A stretch of DNA of 64,000 bases, taken from contig JXTC01000292.1 in the NCBI GenBank assembly GCA_002914845.1, positions 272,199 through 336,198 on the forward strand, given 5' to 3'. Positions within the stretch are counted from its first letter, which is position 1, and each line of letters begins with the position of its first letter. The translations under genes and the position numbers were made by a program. The notes under the pieces are model-generated. The model worked only from the letters and a program-made list of their open reading frames with translations, ran no database searches and had not been told where the DNA came from. The stretch comes from Trema orientale (lineage: Eukaryota > Streptophyta > Magnoliopsida > Rosales > Cannabaceae). This document shows positions 48,939-61,654 of the stretch, one piece after another.

Positions 48939-49602
48939 AAAAAAAAAAAAAAACACAAAACAAAGAGGATAAATAAAATGTAATAAATTTACAATAATTT
49001 CAAGATTTTTGTTTCGAAGAATTTTAGACCATAATTTAACCTTATTCCTTACAACACTTTAGGAGAAATTAAAATATCATTTATTTGCTAAAGAAGGACA
49101 AAAGACTTATTATTTTTAATGGAGTAGAGTGAGATTGAGTAGTAATAGATATTTTCTTGTAATAAGTAGATGCCATCTGTAATAAGTAGAGGCAGTTAGT
49201 TAATTTTTTTTTTTCTCCCCCTGAAAAAGGACAAAAATATTTTGTGACTCCAAGGCTAAAATCGTAAAAACAGCTGTCAGTTAGGTCACGGAGAATCTAG
49301 CATCAAACCCCGCTCACTCACGCTATAAGGGCGCACACACGCTCGTCCCTGTTGTGGCTCTCGGGACTCGAAAGTACCGTAGAGATAGTTTTGCTCCAAA
49401 CAGGTCTTCAAGGTTCAGATACTTTTCACTCTTTTCAGAGCCCTCGAAAAGCTTAACTGGCCAAATCCATGGCGTAAATCCAACCCTAAACCCCAAAAAA
49501 TTCTCTCTCTCTTTCTATCGTTTTTGCTCCTCACAAAGGTTTCTCCGTTTGCGTTCTCCAATTCCACCAACCCCCTTGGCTTCCACCACAAAACCCTAGA
49601 AA

Positions 49603-52600
49603 ATGTCTGGCGGTTTTTTCCGGGTAAGTTTGACTTCAGTTGCTTGTTAGTGTTCAGATATTTGTAATTTGATTACGCATTTATTTGATTGGATAGCTAT
49701 TTGAATGTCCTGATTACTGGGGTTAAATTTTCTATGATATCTGCAATTTTTGTTTGAATTTTCTTGTTATTGGATGGGTTTTGGATTGAGTAATCTATAT
49801 GGGTTCTGTTCATTTAGGGTACGTCGGCTGACCAGGACACGCGGTTCTCGAATAAGCAGGCGAAGCTGTTGAAGTCACAGAAGTTTGCTCCTGAATTGGA
49901 GCATTTGGTTCGTTCTTCTTCTGCTTCCTTTTTTTTTTTTTTAATTTTTTTTAATAATATAATAGTTCATTTCGTTATTTTGTGATGATGGGTTATATTT
50001 GTTTTTGGTCGTCTGTTCATATTTGTGAAATTAATTGGTATTGGCGTATTGGGTCATATGCAAGTTCAGAAAATTGGTTGAAATTATGACTTTTTCCCTG
50101 TTTGGTCCTACTAATTGGGCATTTTGTATTCTATGTAGGTGGACATGACAAAGGTCAGTATGGATGTTATCCGGCCGTGGATTGCTAACAGGGTAACTGA
50201 ACTTCTCGGCTTTGAAGATGAAGTGCTAATCAACTTTATTTATGGTCTTTTGGATGGAAAGGTAGTGTAATTCAGTTCATATTCATGTTTTATTGAGAGG
50301 GACAATAGCTTCTACACTGACATTCATTGCTTCATTATAATATTAAACTGGATTTAGTTTGTGTGCAATACCTTCAGAATAATCTTAATTCTTACATTTG
50401 TGTCACTAAGATAAACACAATTTTACTTGCCATTAGAATCGTATACTCACTATTGTCAAACCGTAGTGGATATCCAGCTGAGCAAGGTTTCTTATTTTCT
50501 AAATTTTCTTGGTACAAGAAACTTGGGTTGTTGTAGATTTAATAATCTATTTCTGTGTTTAGTGAATTTATTTTTCAGGGAAACAAATAAAAACTTCATC
50601 CATCTGTTACTATTCTGTAGGAAGTGAATGGTAAGCAGGTTCAGATTTCACTTACTGGATTTATGGAAAAAAATACTGGGAAATTTATGAAAGAGCTTTG
50701 GTCGCTACTACTGAGTGCCCAAAAGAATGCTAGTGGTGTTCCCCAGCAGTTCCTAGATGCTAAGCAGGAAGAAACAAGGAAAAAGAAGGTTAACTTAGCA
50801 CTTGTGTAGTCATGTTGTGCTTCTATTTCGTTAAAAAAAAAAGTTTTTGTTATGTATTTGTACTGGGATTCTTGCAGGAGGAGGCAGATCGGATAGCAAA
50901 TGAAATTCAGAGAAAGAAAGATAAGGAAAGTAGGGACCTTGAAGAAGAGAGATTGAAGAAGATGGTAATGTTATAATGTTCATGCTAGACATACAGTCTG
51001 TGGAGATGAGTTTTTGTTTTTAACTTCCGTTTGTGTTTTCATGCATTCAGCAAGCTTCTGCAATTATTTGGGTTCATTCCTTTACCTCAAACTACTGTAG
51101 GACGGAGGGGTTGAAACAAAAGGAAGCAACGCTGCTTTGGAGCCAAACTCAAAGCACACATTTCTAAGGGCTTCAAGTGACCGTCTTGAGGATGAGAAAG
51201 AAGCTGAAAAGAGGAATGGTGCAAGAGCTAGGAATAGGTAGTGATTTGTTTAACCTTATATCAGTGTTTTTGTGTCACTTCTTGTTTATCTATGTCTTTT
51301 TTTCATTAGATGACAAACTTTGGAATTTACGAGTTCCAAGTTCAAGCAGCATAGATTTATTGCGAGAATCTGTTGCTCTTATGACATATATTTTGACATT
51401 TATTAACCTTTGATAATTTAATCTAAGGACCAATGAAACGTCAGCTAAACTTGTGTCTTGATGAGTGATTTGAGGGACTTTATTCATGTTTTACATCTTA
51501 GAATTTAAGTATTTGATGATGCTTTACATGTGAAGGCATCAGTTGTATACCACATGAGGTTTATACCTCGTAATCTGCATTCTGTGGTTGATCACTATGT
51601 GACCTTTAGTAATGGTATCAGTCTACTAGAATTCATAGAACTATAGAAGTTAGTAAAGTCGTTCAAGAACAAATGCTTAGTAGGATCATTCTTAGTTTGA
51701 TGTTGGATTTTTTTTGTGATTGGCTAATGCATGAAAAATTGGTGTATATAGTTATAATATAGTACTGAGAGCGAAAATTTCTAGTATGATAAGAGATTTA
51801 CTCTTTGTTCATGAGTTTGATTGAAATGGGTGGATATACCACCTAGGAAAAACACCAATTTTCTGTTTCCGTCTGATATTGAGTTAGGAAGTGATTACAT
51901 GGTTCAGATCATGCTGGTGAAGTTGAATTTCCTGGTACTTTAAAGAAACAGTAAGACTAATATGGTAAGACTGATTGGTTACCTCTTGTACAGGATTTCA
52001 AGATCTCCCCGTTTGGCTAGCCGTTCTCTGTCTCCTCGGTAATTTTGCTGTCATTTGATTTCATTGCCTTTTCAGATTGCTAGCTTTGTAGCACAGAAAA
52101 TAAATTCACACGGCTAAGGTTTATTAAAATTTTCCCAGCAGCGGTTCACCTTCAAGGTCTATCAGCAAGTCGTATTCCGACAGCAGAAGTTATTCAGAGT
52201 ATGTTTTGTTATTGTTCAGCAGTAGCTGACTTACTATTGTACTTATCGTTGGTTTGATTTGCTTGCTCTAAACTTGTATTAGAGTAGCATAGCGGTATTT
52301 TTGTATTTGGTAGTTCCTTCGGGTGATTCTATAAATGTAACCATTTTAGTTTCCACACTTTGAGACAATGACATCTCATTAAAACTATGATTTTTAAGTG
52401 AAAGACGCAGGTCAAAGAGTGTGTCCAGGTCACCAGAAGCACAAGGCCGGTCCAAGACCTCGTACTCTCCAAGGATACGGTCTGTAACACCTCGTAGGAG
52501 GCATTCGCCTCGAGGATCACCTTCTCCAGTAAGAGGAAGAACATTAAATTCTAAGAGATCTCGATCACCCTCTTCATCACAACGACGAGTAGGTTCTCCA

Positions 52601-54685
52601 TATCGGCATAGATCACCTTCTCCTAGACGTCGCAAGTCACCAGCACCTGTGCGCCATCGTAGATCACCTTCACCTCTACGCCGTCGTAGGTCACCGTCAC
52701 CTGCTCGTCGTCGTAGGCCACCGTCACCTGCTCGTCGTCGTAGGTCNGTCGGAGGTCGCCCTCTCCTGCGCGCCGTCGGAGGTCGCCCTCTCCTGCGCGC
52801 CGTCGGAGGTCGCCCTCTCCTGCACGCCGTCGCAGATCACCAACTCCTGCACGCCGTCGCAGATCTCCCTCTCCTTTTCGCCATCGCCGGTCACCGTCAC
52901 CTCTACGGCGTCGTATATCACCTTCCCCTGTACGTCGTCGTATGTCTCCCTCACCAGTACGACGGAGGTCGCCCAGTCCCATTCGTCGCAGGTCTCCTTC
53001 TCCTTTACAACGCAGGTCGAAAAGATCTTCGTCAACTCCACAAGATGAGGATGCATCTCCTGCGTGTCAGAGGTCACCTGTTGCTGGTGGGAGGAGGTCA
53101 ACACTTGATAGTCGGTCTCCATCACCATTTGAACGGAGTTCTTCATCTCCTGTTCAGCATCATTCCCCTTCACCAATCAGGAGGGATTCTTCTAAGCACC
53201 TGAGATCTCCCGTGCAATCGCCCAGAGAAAGGATGAGGTTAGTGACATGTTGCTTTTTGAGTTTTTTTACCATCATACCATTAGCATCTGAATTCAACTT
53301 GTCTTCATATGGTATTTTTTGGAGTTCAGAAGGATGTTGCATAGGGATTTCACTAATTAGAATATTTTGGAGTATAAGATAGTATGATCATGCTCACTTT
53401 TTGTAGCCTGCTTCATTTCACTCTTGTAATTGTTACTTTGCTTTTGTAAGACATTTCAGTTTTTTTAATTATCATATTTCAGAACTAGTTTGTAAAGTAC
53501 ATTTTATTAGCACTCACAAAGACTATTCTCCTATGGCACACAGATCATCTAGTTCTCTGAGATCTCTGCACAGAGAATCTAGGAATCAAAATGATTCACA
53601 TAACAGAATTTCTGCCTTGTCACCATCACCAGCTAAGGCCCCTGCAATGTCAGGATCACCATCAGGTGGATGGAGCGATAGCGAAGAAAGGAGGTACTTA
53701 TATTGGCTGCTTGTTTTCACGTCTAAAAAAATTCTGATCTTAAATTCATAATTCTTCTACAGTTTAATGTACTTATACTTATTTGCTGCTTTCTAAGGTC
53801 TTCTAGTCCTTATGAGAGTTCTCTGAGGCAACCAAGGGGGCGAATGACTAGGGATGTTAGCTCTAGTCCTCCAAGGAAATTGAGAGAACAGAAACTTTGT
53901 CACAACAGTACAGAAATAAGTCAAGAAACGAAGTAAGAAGCGAAGTATTTTTCGAATTATTCTTGGTTATTGATACTGTTGTCTTTCATTGGCATGCAGA
54001 TCCTTGTAGTTTGTCTGTTTATTCTTCTGACACAATTTCTGACAGGGAGAAGAGGGGAATTCCTGAGGCTCCTGATCGACAAAGGTCTTCAAAAGTGAAT
54101 AAAGACCCTCTGCCTGATGATGGACCACATGCATTGTATTCTGGTGAAGTTAGAAAATCTGATGACAAGGGTCGCTCTCATACGAAAAATGTCAAGGAGA
54201 GCAGTCAGCAGCATAAATTAGAATCTGTACAGACATCGGTGCAGAAAGTTGATAATACTCGTAGTAGCGGTTTTGGTTCTGGTTCTGAGGAAATTGATAA
54301 CCACAAAACTGGAGGTAAGGAAAAGAGAAAACATAAAAGATCGGAAAGGCAAGAGACAGGTTCTGATGATGATTATAGTTCTGATTCTGACAAAGAGGGC
54401 AGGAAGGAGGCTAAGAGGAGGAGGAAAGAGGAAAAGAGATTACGTAAGGAGAAGAAGCGACAAAAACGTGAGGACCGACGTCGTAGAAGGGAAGAACGTC
54501 GGGCAGAGAAGCTGAGAGGCAAGAATCATAGTGATGCTTCTGCTTCGGATGGTGAATACAGTAAAAGGAGAGATTCTCATACAAGCGAGAATGAAGGTAC
54601 AGAATCTGAGCAGAAGAAGCTTGAGATTGAGTTGCGGAAGAAGGCGCTTGAATCACTTAAAGCAAAGAAGGGCATCGGTCATTGA
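49603..54685 (+). CDS. PWI/RS-domain splicing co-activator (SRm160/SRRM1-like)
   Basis: Twelve exons: 49603-49623, 49818-49907, 50139-50261, 50621-50788, 50878-50964, 51101-51237, 51994-52038, 52142-52198, 52405-53237, 53544-53693, 53798-53932, 54046-54685. The N-terminal PWI fold (about residues 20-130) has the name motif PWI at 50-52, then GKFMKELWSLLLSAQ; it binds nucleic acid. A charged helix follows (EETRKKKEEADRIANEI). Then a long Arg/Ser region built from RRRRSPSPA-type nonamers, and a Lys/Glu/Arg-rich tail (RRKEEKRLRKEKKRQKRE). Members bridge splicing factors at exonic enhancers and exon junctions in nuclear speckles. The single N at 52747 breaks the frame inside exon 9; this looks like an assembly fault. 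From memory the relative is At2g29210. The leader has AAAACCCTAG just before the ATG. Confidence 0.9.
52640..53000 (+). repeat. RS-coding 27-base tandem repeat, with one N at 52747
   Basis: Units encode R-R-R-R-S-P-S-P-A/V/L with strong nucleotide conservation (AGGTCACCGTCACCTGCTCG type, later AGGTCGCCCTCTCCTGCGCG). Just after the N the repeat variant changes and the reading frame shifts by one relative to the frame before it, while both sides read as RS repeats in their own frame. Bases are therefore missing at the N. Confidence 0.9.
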
Positions 54686-56528
54686 ATTTTAATAATTGCT
54701 GTGGAATATTAAGCTATCATTTTGTCTTTCTGATACCATAAACAGTAACTTTGAGATTTTTTAGGAGTATTATCTGTTTGATTGAGAGTTATCAATATTT
54801 TGCTACTGTTTAATGCAGCCTGTTTACTGCTGGCAGCTGAAATGGATAGTGAGGATTTCCTGAGCTTAATCTCTTGGGTGCAACTTTATGCAGGCCTTGC
54901 TGCTAGATTTTCTGGTAATAATAGTCTTCCCCCTAGTCGGGAATTTGTTTGTCCTTTTATAGGGTGGTTTTTTTGATCAAATATGAAAGCTCTTTATGGT
55001 CTTCTCTGGATGTATAATTGAATTGTGAAATTCTATGTTCTCTGTTTTTGATTGGGTATCATGTCGAAGTTTTGTGTTGTAGTTTGTTTGAAGTGGTTTT
55101 CCTGGGTAGGAGTCTTATCTCAGCCTCTGCGTGTTTGATTGGTCTCTCTGTCTCTGCGTGTTTGACTGCTCTCTCTCTCTCTCTCTCTCTCTTCCTGATC
55201 TGATGAGACAATACTTAACCTAGAAGGTTTTGGTGGTTTCATTTATGGGATCACACTAAGTTGAGTTTTTCTGATCGATTGGTAGATGAAAATGTTGTCA
55301 ACTTGACATGGTTGAGCAGGCAGATCAGCATTTTGTACATGAATGCAGGTGAAATTTCTATCTTTTACATGCTCTTTTGGAACAACAACATAGTTTCAGT
55401 AGGTCAATCCTCTTATATATTTTTTGTATCATTTTAAGCTTATACCTTTCTCTGTACCAAGGGTTGCTGCCTTCAATTTATTTTGGTTTAAATTCATAGT
55501 TGGCAGCTTGGAAGTTCTACAGATATATGTTCTTCTTTTCGGTTGCAAAAGAGTACCGTTTTAGTGTTTTGTACTGATGCTACATTTGTTACGACGTTCA
55601 GTATAAATTACTAACTCTGTAAGAGGATGTATGCGATATTGCGGTGTTTCCCGTCGAGTTCAATTTTATACGAAAAATGTTGGTTAATCGGACAACTCGG
55701 AATATTCATATACGTTGGCTTTTAACTCGAATATCTTTAGTCTCCCTTAAATATTTGTTATTCCGATCCCTAGTATTATTTTTCAGGATGCAAATGGCAA
55801 TTCTCTTTTGACCCCTTTTAAACCTTTTTTAATTCACCCATTTTACGGCAAAAGCTAGGTGGCTAGGTGTGTTTCTTTGAAGGTTGAACAATTTAAATCC
55901 AGCAATAAGCAGTGAGCCTATAAAAACGGCTTATAACGTATTAAGAAAAATTATTCCGAGTTGGGAATACTATCTCAAGTAATACACTTGATAATTTTTA
56001 TTAAGAAATACTAAAAACTACCATAACGTATTAAGATTAAGCAAGTCTTCATATGGTCATGACGGGTACTACTGGCCTTACTATTCGATTTCTGTGTGTC
56101 ACAATTTGTGGGCCACACGTAATCCCATATCAGAAAATTTCTGTGGTTGCTTCTTGGATCGTGGATAAACCTTTTAAATGGATCTAATCTAACTTTGTAT
56201 GCTGAAACTGTAACTGTGCGCGTCTTTATAAACGAACAAAAATAAATATATGTATATATATATGTTTATATAAATATAAAAATATCTGGTGTTCGATTTT
56301 TGGAAAGTAGATAGACTATGCTACGTGGCACTGTATCATTCGCGAGATCCCAGTTCACATCCAGATAATATTCGAACACAAAGGTAGGCAATTTTCTATT
56401 TGCAACAGCCCAAAATATGGCGTTTTCTGTTTTTGTGTGATATGGAAAGAGAACTGAATTTGGAGGGAAAAAGGAAGACGAAGAAGAGCCACCTCCTCAA
56501 CTAGATTATCCTTCTTCCTTATCCATTA
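54686..56528. other. PWI gene 3' flank and PTAC16 promoter
   Basis: No gene seen. A (CT)n run lies at about 55164-55192. DNA up to about 55450 is matched by the copy at 62.7-63.2 kb, which shows it belongs to the duplicated unit. A G-box-free, TA-rich stretch is at about 56240-56290. Confidence 0.5.
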
Positions 56529-58768
56529 ATGGCTTCCTCTCTTACCTCGAATTCCTTTCTCCTGAGCTCCGCACCCAACTCCAGGGGCTTAACACTCAAG
56601 ACCCGCCAGAGGCTGAGAATTTTCGCAAAAGGGTCCGGACCCTTCTCTTCGTTCAGGCTCGGCAAGTCAGCTGGTGAAGCTTCCTCCTCTGAGGAAGAAG
56701 GTGAACCCACTTCGAGTCCATTTCGTTTGAACTTCGGGAAAGTGCCGGATGTCAAGTCCTTGATCCCTGTTGTGAGTAGTCCTGCTTCGGGGTTGTCCTT
56801 TGGGAGCCCCAGGCGTAAGGATGCTGGGACTGTGTTCGTTGCTGGCGCCACCGGGCAGGCTGGTATTCGGATAGCGCAAACCCTTTTGCGTGAGGGCTTT
56901 ACTGTGAGGGCTGGCGTCACTGAACTTGGCGCAGCACAAGAGTTGGCTCGTCTTGCCGCCAAGTACAAGGTTAGTCTCTTAGTTTCACTGTCATATTCTA
57001 GTAATGTTAATGGTATAGAAGTTCTATGGTTTAAATATTTAGGCAAAGGTTTGGAGAATTCAAATTCAGGAATCCAATATGGTTGATGGTGATCCTACTA
57101 TGAATGGCTTAATCGGAATACAGACATAATTATCTCGTTACTCGGCATTATAAATAGCAATAGATATTTTGTTCTTATTTGTTCTTTTGTCTTAGACTTT
57201 TTGCATGTTACTACTGTTGCAGAGAGCCATAAAAGAGTTAAAGCTTTACTAGTTTGGCTGCCAACATTTTTTTCCCCCTTTTGGTTTGGTAACTTGGAAT
57301 TGACACTGCAGATCATATCAAATGAAGAATCGAAACGTTTGAATGCCGTGGAATCCACATTCCAAGATGCTGAATCCATTGCCAAAGCAATTGGAAACGC
57401 TAGCAAAGTTGTGGTAACAATAGGCCCCACAGAGGATGGCCCCAGCCAGGAAGTCTCGACGCTGGATGCTTTAAGAGTCGTCCAAGCTGCTGAGCTGGCT
57501 GGCGTTGGCCATGTGGCAATAGTCTACGATGGGAACACAGCTTCCGCATCGACGTACAATGTACTGGATGGAATCTCTTCATTCTTCAACAACCTATTCT
57601 CGCGATCTCAGCAATTGAGTATACCAGAATTTCTGCAGAAAGTAATTGAAACAGATGTCAGCTACACGTTTATAAAGACAAGTTTGACCGCAGACTATTC
57701 ACCTGAGAGTACCTACAATGTTGTCGTGTCAGCTGAAGGAAGCATTGGTGCAAACGACTACAAAGTAATGTAATGTATGCAATAATGTATATAGTAAATC
57801 ATGATTTAAAAATTCTGTTTGTAGCCATTTTCTTTTTGGGGGATGAACATCAAATTTTACTCTTTATACAATCAGGTAGCCACGTCTCAGATTGCATCAC
57901 TGGTAGCCAATGTTTTTTCAAACACAGCTGTAGCAGAAAATAAGGTATATCTCTTAGCAAAATGACGAATATTAGATTGCCATTATATTGAGCTTCACTT
58001 TGTACGGAATTCTTTTAATGTCCAAAAATGTGATATCTAGTTGATTACAATAATGGCCTTCGCTTATTGAATTCTTTCATTTTTCATAGGTTGTAGACGT
58101 TTTTACAGATCCATCTGCCCCCTCGAGACCTATAGCCGACCTTTTCAGGTAGATTCTCTTTTGTCGCTGCCCAATAATAAAGTTTTCTTGTTGCTTGATT
58201 GTAATGCAAAGAGATTTTTTTTGCTTTTAGTTCTATTCCTGAGGATGGAAGAAGAAAAGCTTACGCAGAAACACTAGCAAAGGCAAAAGCAGAGGAAGAA
58301 GCAAGAACAGCTGCTGAAAAAGCTCGGGAAGCTGCTGAGGCAGCAAAGAAACTTGAAGAAGAGGTAAAAAAGCTCTCTGAGAAAGAAGCTCAGGCTGCTA
58401 GTTTAGCTGAAGAAGCTCAAGAGAAAGCAGAGGCTGCAGGGGCATCATTTGAAAACCTGTTTAACAAAGCTAAAGATATTGGCTCTGGAATTTCTTGGGA
58501 AAAGCTCAGCACACAGCTTGCAGCTACCACCGTTCAAAAGCCCCAAGAGACACCAAAAGTACAGATTGCAACCGTCAGGGGACAGGCTAAGGCTCGAACA
58601 CTGCCGTCTCTGAAAGCCATTGTCAAACAGAACAGGCCTGCTTCGAAACCAAAGGTGGAGCCGAAGTCAAGTCCAAAAGGCAAACAGACAGAGGCGAAGT
58701 CACCAGAAGTGAGGAAGGTGTTTGGTGGCCTGTTTAAGCAAGAAACCATATATGTTGATGATGACTGA
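56529..58768 (+). CDS. PTAC16: PTAC16, plastid NAD(P)-binding-fold protein
   Basis: Five exons (56529-56969, 57312-57764, 57876-57944, 58090-58148, 58231-58768) give 519 residues. After a transit peptide (MASSLTSNSF..., about 45 residues) and an acidic Ser/Glu stretch comes an atypical SDR-type Rossmann fold: TVFVAGATGQAG with GxxGxxG at 106-112, then VVVTIGP and VGHVAIVYDGN. The C-terminal third is Lys/Glu/Ala-rich and coiled coil (KKLEEEVKKLSEKEAQAASL), then a basic tail ending FKQETIYVDDD. PTAC16 was found in plastid transcriptionally active chromosome preparations and is also a thylakoid phosphoprotein; its enzymatic activity is unknown. TIC62 shares the fold but its C-terminal Pro/Ser repeats are absent here. 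Broken copies follow downstream. Confidence 0.92.
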
Positions 58769-59159
58769 GGCTGCTGATTATAGTTATTTCCACCCGGGTG
58801 TAGTCTTTTTTTATTAAAATCTAATTTGGCGCATATTTGATGTGTTTTTTGGCTGTTGTTCATAGTTGTATTAATCATGTGTTTAAGCAAAGAAGTTCGT
58901 ACTAATTCAAGTCTTCCTGTAGTCTTTTCTATGAAAATGAATTCAAGTATTTAAACGATGTGATCGATTATTGGTGAATAATGTTACTTTTGATATTGAG
59001 ATCTGAGCATCCCTGTAGAGATCAACATGATATTTAGTAGTTTTGTATCCGTTTGGCCAGTCAGTTATCTTGCCTTCTGGCAACAATATACTATTTTAAG
59101 CTTGCATATTGGAATTAATTTGACGGCCGACTTACTTGAATTGATTTGATTATGGAGTT
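58769..59159. other. PTAC16 3' flank, part of duplicated unit
   Basis: It matches 61264-61650 downstream of the broken PTAC16 copy (shared TTATTTCCACCCGGGT, TTTGGCGCATA and GAGATCAACAT). It ends at the junction with a piece of the PWI gene. Confidence 0.75.
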
Positions 59160-59235
59160 TTTCAATCCTGTTCAGCATAGTCCACTTCACTTATCAGAAG
59201 GAATTATCCTAAGCACCAGAGAAGATCTCCCATGT
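59160..59235 (+). pseudogene. Fragment of PWI-gene RS exon (copy 2)
   Basis: About 75 bases resemble 53140-53215 of the intact PWI gene (CTGTTCAGCAT, CACTT..CCA.TCAG.AGG and GAGAAGATCTCCCATG against TGAGATCTCCCGTG). It joins PTAC16 exon 1 sequence directly, so about 3.6 kb between these points (53215 to 56805 in the intact copy) is missing. Confidence 0.8.
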
Positions 59236-61263
59236 CAGGCAAAAGGATCCTGGGACTGTGTTCGTTGCTGTCGGCAGCGGGCAGGCTGGTATTTGAATAG
59301 CGCACACCCTTTTGCGTGAATGCTTTACTGTGAGGGCTGGTGCCTCTGAACTTGGCCCGGCACAAGGGTTGGTTCGTCTTGCCGCCAAGTACAAGGTTAG
59401 TCTCATATATTAGTGTATAATGCTATTTATCATATTCTTGTAATGTTACATAATTGTATAGAAATTTATGGTTTTAAATATCTTTTACGGCAAAGGTTTA
59501 GAGAATTCAAATTTAGGAATTAAATAGTGGATGTTGATGGCGGTCCTACTATAAATGGCTTAATCAGAATACATACATAATTATCTCGTTACTAGCCATT
59601 ATAAATAGCATTAGGCATTAGTTGATATGTTGGTCTGATTTGTTCTTTTGTGCTTGAACTTTTTGTATGTTACGACTGTGGCATAGAGCCTTAGTTAACG
59701 GTTTTACTAGTTGTTGGCTGCCAACATTTTTTTCCCTCCTTTTGGTTTGGTAACATGGAGTTGACACCACAGATTATATCGAATGAAGAATCGAAACGTT
59801 GGAATGCTGTGGAATCCGCATTCCAAGATGCTGAATCCATTGCCAAAGCAATTGGAAACGCCAGCAAAGTTGTGGTAACGATCAGCCAGGAAGTCTCGAC
59901 GTTGGAAGCTTTAAGAGTCGTCCAAGCTGCCGAGCTGGCTGGCATTGGCCATGTGGCAATAGTCTATGATGGGAACACGGCTTCTGCGTCAACGTACAAT
60001 TTACAGGATGGAACCTCATTCTTCAACAACCTAACCTATTCTCACGATCTCAACCATGGAGCATACCAGAATTTCTGCAGAAAGTAACTGAAACAGACGT
60101 CAGCTACACATTTATAAAGATGAGTTTGACTGAAGACATTTTCGCCTGAGAGTGCCTATAATGTTATTGTGTCTGCTGAAGGAACCATTGGTGCAAACGA
60201 CTACAAAGTAATGTAATGTATGCAGTAATGTATATAGTAATTCACCATGCAAACTTCTGTTTGTAGATATTCCTTTTGTTTTTAATTTTTCTTTTTGGGG
60301 TTGACATCAAATTTTTACTCTTTATACAATCAGGTAGTCACTTCTCAGATTGCATCACTGGTGGCCAAAGTTTTCTCAAACACTGCTGTAGCAGAAAATA
60401 AGGTTCATCTCTTACCAAAATAAGATATATTAGTTTGCTATTATATTGAGTTTCACTTTGTACGGCTTTCTTCTAATGTTGTGAATCCTCAGTTTTTGTA
60501 GACAAACTTTTGAAAATGTCAAAACTAGTTAACTACTATAATGGTCTTCACCTATTGATTTCTTTCATGTTTTATAGGTTGTATTGTAGAAGTATTTACA
60601 GATACATCTGCCCCCTCGAGGCCTATAGGCGATCTATTCACGTGAACTCTCTTTTCTCTGTGTCCAATTATAATATGCAAGTTAACGTTTGATTGTAAAG
60701 GTAACAGAGATGTTTTCCGCTTTTAGTTCCATTCCTGAGGATAGAAGAAGAAAAACTTATGCAGAAAAACTAGCCAAGGCAAAAGCAGAGGAAGAAGCAA
60801 GGATAGCTGCTGAGAAAGCTTGGGAAGCTGCTGTGGCAGCAAAGAAACTTGAAGAAGAGGTGAAAAAGCTCTCTGAGAAAGAAGCTCAGGCTGCTAGTTT
60901 AGCTGAAGAAGCTCAAGAGAAGGCAGATGCTGCAGGGGCTCCATTTGAAGACCTGTTTAACAAAGCTAAAGATATTGGCTCCGGATTTTCTTGGAAAAAA
61001 CTCAGCACACAGCTTGCAGCCACCATCCTCAAAAGCCCCAAGAGACACCAAAAGTACTGATTGCAACCGTCAGGGGACAGGCAAAGGCACGGACACTGCC
61101 GTCCCTGATAGCCATCATCAAACAGAAGAGTCCTGCTTTGAAATCGAAGGTGGAGCCGAGGTCAAGTTTGAGAGGCAAACAGACAGAGGCAAAGTCACCA
61201 GAAGTGAGGAAGTTGTTTGGTGGCCTGTTTAAGGAAGAAACCATATACATTGGTGGTGACTAA
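59236..61263 (+). pseudogene. Truncated PTAC16 copy
   Basis: All five exons can be traced: about 59236-59397, 59773-60209, 60334-60402, 60579-60646 and 60727-61263. The first starts inside exon 1, near codon 95, so the start codon, transit peptide and promoter are missing. The glycine motif is altered (TVFVAV...). Exon 2 lacks 21 bases of coding sequence after VVVTI, in frame. Further on the frame breaks within exon 2 after the ..TSFFNN segment, again near 60141, in exon 4 (an in-frame stop near 60588) and in the coiled-coil exon near 61031. Introns still match the parent. It cannot make PTAC16. Confidence 0.9.
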
Positions 61264-61654
61264 GGCTGCTAATTTTTCTTATTTCCACCCGGGTCTATTC
61301 TTTATTTGTTACGGTCTTATTTGGCGCATATGTGATGTGTCTTTTGCTGTTGTTCATAGGTGTATTTATCATGTGTTTCAGCAAAGAAGTTTGTATTGAT
61401 TCAAGTTTTCCTGTACTCTTTTTTGTGAAAAATGAATTAAAGTATTTTAAACAATATGATCGCTTCTTCGTGAATGATTAACTTTTGAGGTTGAAATCTC
61501 AACATCCTAGTAGAGATCAACATAATGTTAGTAGTTCTGTATCAGTTTGACCCCAAACTCTAGTCATTTATTTATCTCTCTGTCTGCCAACAATAAAATC
61601 TTGTTAGCTTGCATATAGGAATCAATTTGATGAAAGGGTTACTTCAATTGAATT

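Noticed and set aside
52623-53176. Antisense frames opposite the RS repeats
   Set aside because: Periodic shadows of the RS-coding repeat; no start or domain of their own.
59209-61263. Second functional PTAC16 gene
   Set aside because: It lacks the start codon, transit peptide and promoter and has several frame breaks.
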